Below, in pieces: positions 7,900-10,655 of a stretch of 10,655 nucleotides of DNA (positions are counted from its first letter, which is position 1; each line of letters begins with the position of its first letter). The position numbers and the translations under genes are program-made. Location: positions 1 to 10,655 of the forward strand of contig CAJUJZ010000080.1 in assembly GCA_910586745.1 (NCBI GenBank), given 5' to 3'. Source of the DNA: an uncultured Mucispirillum sp. (GTDB lineage: Bacteria; Chrysiogenota; Deferribacteres; Deferribacterales; Mucispirillaceae). The notes below the pieces were generated by a model. That model had not been told where the DNA came from. It saw only the letters and a list, made by a program, of their open reading frames with translations, and did no database searches.

Positions 7900-8211
7900 A
7901 TGGTAACCGCTGAAAGACGCCAAAAGCAAATCCGCTTTCACAATGTAGATTTATACAATTCTATACAAATACCAGTGCGTGATTATTTACTGGAATTGAC
8001 GAAAGATTTAGAACTTGCTGTCCTGCTTAATCAAATGATATTCTCTAAAAAAGAATATATGACATTAAATGATATAAAAAAACTGTCATTAAATGAGAAA
8101 ACAAAGCAGACAATCAGAGTTAAGCTGGAGCAGCTTATAGAACTGGGACTGATTAAAAAATATAAAAATAATAAGATTATATATAATCAAGATTTATATA
8201 CAGGTATCTGA
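7900..8211 (+). CDS. Small unrecognised protein, winged-helix-like, possibly the 5' part of a broken gene
   Basis: From ATG 7900 (GGTGG 5 bases upstream) the protein has 103 residues: a basic start (VTAERRQKQIRFHNVDLYNSIQ), then a helical region ending in a helix-turn and charged hairpin (LEQLIELGLIKKYKNNKIIYNQDLY) like the wing of a winged-helix DNA-binding domain. This suggests a replication or regulatory protein of a mobile element, but I recognise no family. A TTG at 7858 in the same frame has a much stronger ribosome binding site (AGGGGGTG) and would add a hydrophobic TLQFINYLFWWFY segment. The frame stops at TGA 8209-8211, while another frame stays open to 8398, so the gene may be truncated by a frameshift. 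AAAAAA at 8155-8160 is one candidate slip point. Confidence 0.5.
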   Translation: MVTAERRQKQIRFHNVDLYNSIQIPVRDYLLELTKDLELAVLLNQMIFSKKEYMTLNDIKKLSLNEKTKQTIRVKLEQLIELGLIKKYKNNKIIYNQDLYTGI

Positions 8212-8398
8212 CAGCATAATATCTGCCCCAGAAGATAATAAAATATTAGGCATAATAGAGGGGAAAGACTTAAATTATGAATTTCATTATTTAATGGCAA
8301 TGATTATAAATAAATTTAGAACTTATGCATTAAGTGGCATAAATGAGATTACTATAATGGAAGAACAAAAAGCAAAAACCAGTTCAGCATTAGACTAA
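8153..8398 (+). pseudogene. Probable out-of-frame continuation of the preceding gene
   Basis: The next forward frame is open from 8153 to TAA 8396-8398 and gives a protein-like sequence (...VSDSIISAPEDNKILGIIEGKDLNYEFHYLMAMIINKFRTYALSG..., then IMEEQKAKTSSALD). It has no start with a ribosome binding site; the first ATG is at 8294. One indel near the A6 run (8155-8160) or around 8200 would join it to the 7900 gene. In the same frame the sequence after the TAA is again open from 8399 to about 8533 (NNTFSDWKNDKQSYFGNN...). The best reading is a decayed element gene carrying a frameshift and stop codons. I cannot name its family. Confidence 0.4.
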
Positions 8399-8423
8399 AA
8401 TAATACTTTTTCAGACTGGAAAA

Positions 8424-8687
8424 ATGACAAGCAGTCATATTTTGGAAATAACAGTGAACAAGAGCGTAGCGGTTCAGGCTTATCATACAGGCTTGGGCGT
8501 AGTGCTGGACCGGATTGGCTCTGTTCTAGGTGGTAAAAGGTATAGTGATGATTCTAGTTAAGATAAGGCATATAATACAAATAGACCGCCTGCTGATAAA
8601 CCATTTGATATAAATGATAGCGATAATAACAGCAGTAATAATAAACCTAATGATACAAAAGAAAATAATACTAACAATAATACATAG
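8424..8687 (+). pseudogene. Decayed coding remnant with a GC-rich patch and an Asn-rich tail
   Basis: In a third frame, ATG 8424 opens 45 codons (MTSSHILEITVNKSVAVQAYHTGLGVVLDRIGSVLGGKRYSDDSS) to TAA 8559-8561. After that stop the same frame continues to TAG 8685-8687 with a low-complexity tail (DKAYNTNRPPADKPFDINDSDNNSSNNK..., Asn/Asp-rich). Only a weak TGGA lies before the ATG. About 8453-8532 is 55% G+C by hand count, far above its surroundings, which hints at a different origin. I interpret it as the 3' end of an element gene broken by a nonsense change. It could instead be noncoding. No family is recognised. Confidence 0.35.
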
Positions 8688-8691
8688 ATTA

Positions 8692-8830
8692 AAATTTTTA
8701 TATATCTGCTTGGCTGCTTAATCGTTAAGCAGGTTGACATAAATATTTGAAAATACTTAAAAAGCATTGTGGATTATCTGGGGATAAGTATTTTTACTTG
8801 TAATTTTTTGCTTTTTGGTGTTTATTCTAT
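8692..8830 (+). repeat. Leader repeat, copy 1 (139 bp), starting tandem unit 1
   Basis: This 139-bp stretch recurs at 9204-9342 without gaps and with 7 mismatches by eye (about 95%). It contains a perfect hairpin CTGCTTAA-TCG-TTAAGCAG (8714-8732), a TTGACA at 8734-8739, an inverted repeat AAAATACTTA (8750-8759) / TAAGTATTTT (8785-8794), and two DnaA-box-like 9-mers, TGTGGATTA (8768-8776) and TGGGGATAA (8779-8787). Its end is promoter-like: TTGTAA (8798-8803) with TATTCT (8823-8828) 19 bases on, and in this copy also TATACT (8828-8833). The position suggests it drives the small-peptide transcript that follows. Confidence 0.85.
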
Positions 8831-8904
8831 ACTGTGAGAGTGAGACTTGCCCTAAACGGTTAAATCACAATCACAGAACGCATATACTAGGCGGGGATTA
8901 GGCG

Positions 8905-8939
8905 AACTCCCACATCAAAATAAAATTTGATAGGGGGTT
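8905..8939 (+). promoter_or_regulatory. Hairpin hiding the ribosome binding site of small ORF 1
   Basis: AACTCCC (8905-8911) pairs with GGGGGTT (8933-8939), and inside it ATCAAA (8914-8919) pairs with TTTGAT (8926-8931). The GGGGG ribosome binding site (8933-8937), 5 bases before the ATG, is thus buried in a stem of about 13 bp. Translation should need refolding or processing of the RNA. Confidence 0.55.
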
Positions 8940-8942
8940 AAT

Positions 8943-9014
8943 ATGTTAGAATTAATAGCATTTTATTATGCAATAAAATTCCTATACATAAAACTTAAAA
9001 ACCGCCTATATTAA
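8943..9014 (+). CDS. Small hydrophobic peptide 1 (23 aa), type I toxin-like
   Basis: ATG 8943 to TAA 9012-9014 encodes MLELIAFYYAIKFLYIKLKNRLY: a hydrophobic/aromatic segment (2-16) followed by a basic end (K17, K19, R21). The GGGGG ribosome binding site 5 bases upstream is unusually strong. Type I toxins such as Ldr, Ibs, Fst and AapA are tiny membrane peptides of this size and character. The layout (buried ribosome binding site, complementary transcript ends, hairpin over the stop codon) is shared by a second unit 512 bp downstream with a different peptide. No family-specific sequence match was recognised. Toxicity and an antisense RNA are inferences. Confidence 0.5.
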   Translation: MLELIAFYYAIKFLYIKLKNRLY

Positions 9015-9028
9015 TTATATAGACGGTT
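9000..9028. terminator. Hairpin spanning the stop codon of small ORF 1
   Basis: Positions 9000-9011 pair with 9017-9028 (AACCG-C-CTATAT against ATATAG-A-CGGTT): 11 pairs, one C-A mismatch, and a TAATT loop containing the stop codon. Only weak T enrichment follows, so it may stabilise the RNA rather than end it. It corresponds to the clearer terminator of unit 2. Confidence 0.45.
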
Positions 9029-9115
9029 CAAACATATTTTGAGTTTAGCCGTTTAGGGACTACCCGACTAGTCCCTGCGTGCTGCATATAATATACTTAA
9101 AAAATACCCTTTCTG

Positions 9116-9203
9116 CAAGCCCTTTTTTATTCCATCATATAAAATAATTATTCTTGTAAATTCTTTTTGTTTACTCTACAACTACAAAATATTTTAGCAG
9201 ATG
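9116..9203 (+). repeat. Tail repeat, copy 1, of the tandem unit
   Basis: A T-rich stretch starting CAAGCCCTTTTTTATTCCA with a following CATATAAAA...ATTCTTG resembles 9635-9722 (CAAGTCCTTTTTTACTTCA, CATATAAAA...ATTCTTGG), then AAAATATTTTAGCAG against AAAATTTTAGTGG. It is less conserved than the leader repeat and has small gaps. No gene is visible between 9030 and 9203. The TTTTTT run near 9123 could end a longer transcript. Confidence 0.6.
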
Positions 9204-9342
9204 AAATTTTTACATACCTGTTTGGCTGCTTAATCGTTAAGCAGCTTAACATAAATATTTGAAAATACTCAAAAAGCATTGTGGATTATCTTGGGATAAG
9301 TATTTTTACTTGTAATTTTTTGCTTTTTGGTGTTTATTCTAT
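9204..9342 (+). repeat. Leader repeat, copy 2 (139 bp), starting tandem unit 2
   Basis: Exactly 512 bases from copy 1. It keeps the CTGCTTAA-TCG-TTAAGCAG hairpin (9226-9244), the shortened inverted repeat AAAATACT/AGTATTTT, the first DnaA-box-like 9-mer (9280-9288) and the terminal TTGTAA...TATTCT promoter-like pair. TTGACA has become TTAACA, and the second 9-mer has drifted to TTGGGATAA. Conservation stops abruptly at CTAT 9342, where the two units become unrelated. This is what one expects if a promoter is kept while the transcript diversifies. Confidence 0.85.
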
Positions 9343-9359
9343 CTAGGCTTTAAGCCTAG
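9343..9359. repeat. CTAGGCTT/AAGCCTAG palindrome at the start of the unit 2 transcript
   Basis: CTAGGCTT (9343-9350) and AAGCCTAG (9352-9359) flank a single T. It begins at the first base after the leader repeat, near the expected 5' end of the RNA, where a stem would protect the transcript or act as an operator. Unit 1 has no equivalent. Confidence 0.5.
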
Positions 9360-9440
9360 TAGCACAGTGCGGGCTGGTGGTTAGCTACCTTTCTTTTATC
9401 CATTCTGATTAACCGTTCGGAATAAATTAGGGGGTGGCTT

Positions 9441-9518
9441 ATGATATATGAAAGTCATATCACATATTTAATATGTGTGCTTACATTAGCAGTCATATTT
9501 TTTTATATAAAAAAATAA
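9441..9518 (+). CDS. Small hydrophobic peptide 2 (25 aa), type I toxin-like
   Basis: ATG 9441 to TAA 9516-9518 encodes MIYESHITYLICVLTLAVIFFYIKK: a continuous membrane helix (about 7-23) ending in two lysines, typical of small membrane toxins of type I systems. The ribosome binding site GGGGGTGG (9430-9437) is very strong. Upstream, ATTCTG/CGGAAT (around 9401-9423) can form a small stem, but the ribosome binding site is less clearly buried than in unit 1. The coding part contains a perfect CACATATT-T-AATATGTG repeat (9461-9477). It shares its position and context with the 8943 peptide but little sequence. The function is inferred from layout. Confidence 0.52.
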   Translation: MIYESHITYLICVLTLAVIFFYIKK

Positions 9519-9546
9519 CCACCTATTCGCAGTAAGTGGTTATTTT
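9512..9546. terminator. Terminator-like hairpin at the stop codon of small ORF 2 (possibly bidirectional)
   Basis: AAAATAACCAC (9512-9522) pairs perfectly with GTGGTTATTTT (9536-9546): an 11-bp stem with a 13-base loop, starting before the stop codon. T-rich sequence at its end, and an A-rich stretch before it, would suit termination on both strands. A shared bidirectional terminator is a feature of Fst-type toxin-antitoxin pairs. The distal 3' pairing arm at 9596-9605 implies that at least some transcripts read through. Confidence 0.55.
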
Positions 9547-9634
9547 AAAATAAACTTTTAAACTATCACACTAAGGGGCTGACCTACCCAGTCCCCTGTG
9601 CTACTCTTAATATAATCAATATGTTATATAAATT

Positions 9635-9722
9635 CAAGTCCTTTTTTACTTCACCATATAAAAAATATTCTTGGCAATTTATTTGCTTATCTAATAACTT
9701 TAAAAAATTTTAGTGGCTAAAA
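9635..9722 (+). repeat. Tail repeat, copy 2, reaching the integrase leader
   Basis: The diverged counterpart of 9116-9203, running up to the leader of the recombinase gene. It shows that the duplicated unit is about 512 bp long and ends shortly before 9739. No gene is seen here. Any integrase promoter must lie within or near this stretch, but none was clear. Confidence 0.55.
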
Positions 9723-9752
9723 TTTATATTATTTTTTTGGGGAGTATTAATT

Positions 9753-10640
9753 ATGGATAGTTTAGAAGCATTACAGCAAATAAATATTTTATCATCTGCA
9801 ATTTTATCAAATTTTAATTCTATTACACTAAAAAAGTATATAGAAGACTATTATATACCTTTTCAGAAAAATGCCAAAAAAGAAACAAATTACAGGCATA
9901 TTTTAGGGCAGTTAAATATTATAGCAGGCTATGATTTTACAGATAAGGCAATAAATACAGTATCTGAAAATGATATTATAAACTTTTTTAATCTATTAAA
10001 AAATGATAGGGACATCAAGCAGGCTACAATAAACCGTTACAGGTCATTATTAAATCATATCTTTAACTGTGCTATTAAAGATAAAGTAATTAATTATAAC
10101 CCAGTAAAATATATAAAACGCTTTAAAGAGAAAAGCAGGGACAGGGCTTTAAATAGTAATGAAATAAAAGCACTATTGCAGGCTTGCAGTGATTCCAGGA
10201 ATCAAGAATTATATTATATTGTTCTGGTTGCATTATATACTGGTATGAGATACAGCAATATAGTAAATATGAAGAAATCAAATATTAAGGGTAATGTCTA
10301 CCAGCTTGACGGTAGCGAAACAAAATCAGGCAAAGGGCAGCTTATATATTTACATCAAGATTTAATGAATGAATTAAATAATTATATGCAGGCTTTTAAT
10401 AGAGATAATATATTTATTACAAAAAGGGTCAAACGGTCATTTAAAACAGCCTGTAATAAAGCAGGTATAGAAAATTTTAGATTTCACGATTTAAGACGAA
10501 CTTTTGCAACTTTTTTACTGTATAATAATACGAATATTAAGACCATTCAAAATATGCTTGGTCATAGTTCAATTATGATGACAGAGTGATATTTAGCAAA
10601 GGTAAATTCTAAAAACGATTGCGAAAAAATGAATAAATAA
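9753..10640 (+). pseudogene. Tyrosine recombinase (phage/island integrase) interrupted by TGA just before the catalytic Tyr
   Basis: A site-specific recombinase that would integrate or excise the element. The open part is 278 residues (9753-10586) with a GGGGAG ribosome binding site 8 bases before the ATG. An N-terminal SAM-like core-binding domain lies at about 25-115 and the catalytic domain from about 130. Arg166 (TGMRYSNI), a Lys in KSGKGQ (191-194), His245 and Arg248 (FHDLRRTFATFLL) and His271 (LGHSSIMMTE) are all present. The next codon is TGA (10587-10589), where the family usually has Arg or similar (MTERY). The following TAT would be the catalytic tyrosine, and the frame runs on to TAA 10638-10640 (YLAKVNSKNDCEKMNK). 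One substitution from CGA or AGA explains it. Without the Tyr the product cannot recombine DNA unless the TGA is read through. Confidence 0.85.
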
Positions 10641-10655
10641 AAAAGTGGTTGTTAA

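Larger units (their letters stand above)
8850..9076 (+). other. Long-range 5'-3' pairing and competing hairpin around small ORF 1
   Basis: CCCTAAACGGTTAAA (8850-8864) is complementary to TTTAGCCGTTTAGGG (9044-9058), 15 bases with one wobble, enclosing the small ORF. The 3' arm overlaps a perfect local hairpin AGGGACTA (9055-9062) / TAGTCCCT (9069-9076), so the two folds compete. TAGGCGG (8888-8894) can also pair with CCGCCTA (9002-9008) at the end of the ORF. Such end-to-end folding keeps full-length type I toxin mRNAs (hok, AapA1) translationally silent, so a regulatory RNA is the inferred role. Confidence 0.55.
9358..9605 (+). other. Long-range 5'-3' pairing and 3' hairpin around small ORF 2
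   Basis: AGTAGCACAG (9358-9367) is perfectly complementary to CTGTGCTACT (9596-9605), 238 bases away and enclosing the small ORF. Just before the 3' arm is a local hairpin AGGGGCTG (9574-9581) / CAGTCCCCT (9589-9597) with one bulge. GGTGGTTA (9376-9383) also pairs with TAACCACC (9516-9523) at the stop codon. The bases differ from unit 1, yet the arrangement is the same, which argues for selection on RNA structure. Confidence 0.55.

Noticed and set aside
8558..8767. Minus-strand 69-aa reading frame rich in Leu, Ser and Val
   Set aside because: It is the complement of the Asn/Asp-rich tail and part of the leader repeat. Its hydrophobicity is a mirror of low-complexity AAT/GAT codons, and its start lies inside the repeat.
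8692..9342. CRISPR array
   Set aside because: There are only two copies, 139 bp long and 512 bases apart. There is no short regular repeat-spacer pattern and no cas gene.
8692..9730. Insertion sequence or MITE
   Set aside because: No transposase, no terminal inverted repeats at the unit ends and no target-site duplication were seen. Tandem direct repeats with divergent centres fit duplicated loci better.
10587..10589. TGA recoded as an amino acid (variant code or selenocysteine)
   Set aside because: There is no sign of TGA used as a sense codon in the intact genes, and Arg rather than Sec or Trp is expected there. A nonsense substitution is simpler.

Overview
The window is AT-rich (roughly 30% G+C by eye) bacterial chromosome in two parts: a conserved housekeeping block (about 1-7720) and a decayed accessory region (about 7720-10655) that begins just after a tRNA-Asn gene. 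A BamD-like outer-membrane lipoprotein shows a diderm (Gram-negative) host. The base composition, the protein style and the ribF-rimO-bamD-serS order suggest an AT-rich host-associated diderm such as a deferribacterote (Mucispirillum-like). That taxonomic guess is inference and was not tested.

Housekeeping block. The left edge holds the C-terminal end of a membrane protein (3-149) whose tail resembles that of the next gene, a four-helix membrane protein (372-1142), so the two look like tandem paralogues. Five genes follow on the + strand with gaps of 7, 8, -8, 26 and 5 bases, and look like one operon: ribF (FMN/FAD synthesis), rimO (ribosomal protein S12 methylthiotransferase, a radical-SAM Fe-S enzyme), a BamD-like lipoprotein, serS (seryl-tRNA synthetase) and a short RsmI-like tetrapyrrole-methylase-family methyltransferase. 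After a 180-200 bp gap with a plausible promoter come a FabH-type ketoacyl-ACP synthase III gene and then a tRNA-Asn(GTT) gene with its own TTGACA promoter.

Accessory region. Downstream of the tRNA are several hairpins and a small unrecognised protein with a winged-helix-like look (7858/7900-8211). Its reading frame appears to continue in another frame and breaks into short pieces up to 8687. Two tandem units of about 512 bp follow (8692-9203 and 9204-about 9730). Each has a 139-bp leader repeat about 95% identical between copies, a divergent middle and a partly conserved tail. Each middle encodes a tiny hydrophobic peptide (23 and 25 aa) behind an unusually strong GGGGG ribosome binding site, has a hairpin over its stop codon, and has 5' and 3' ends that can base-pair over about 200-240 nt. 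This is the layout of type I toxin mRNAs (hok, AapA and Ldr/Ibs types), and it is the most interesting feature of the window. The region ends with a tyrosine recombinase gene (9753 on) interrupted by an in-frame TGA one codon before the expected catalytic tyrosine.

The right-hand 3 kb therefore looks like the remains of an integrated element beside a tRNA, holding a possible pair of type I toxin-antitoxin-like modules. No second copy of the tRNA 3' end was seen in the window, so the boundaries of the element are not established.
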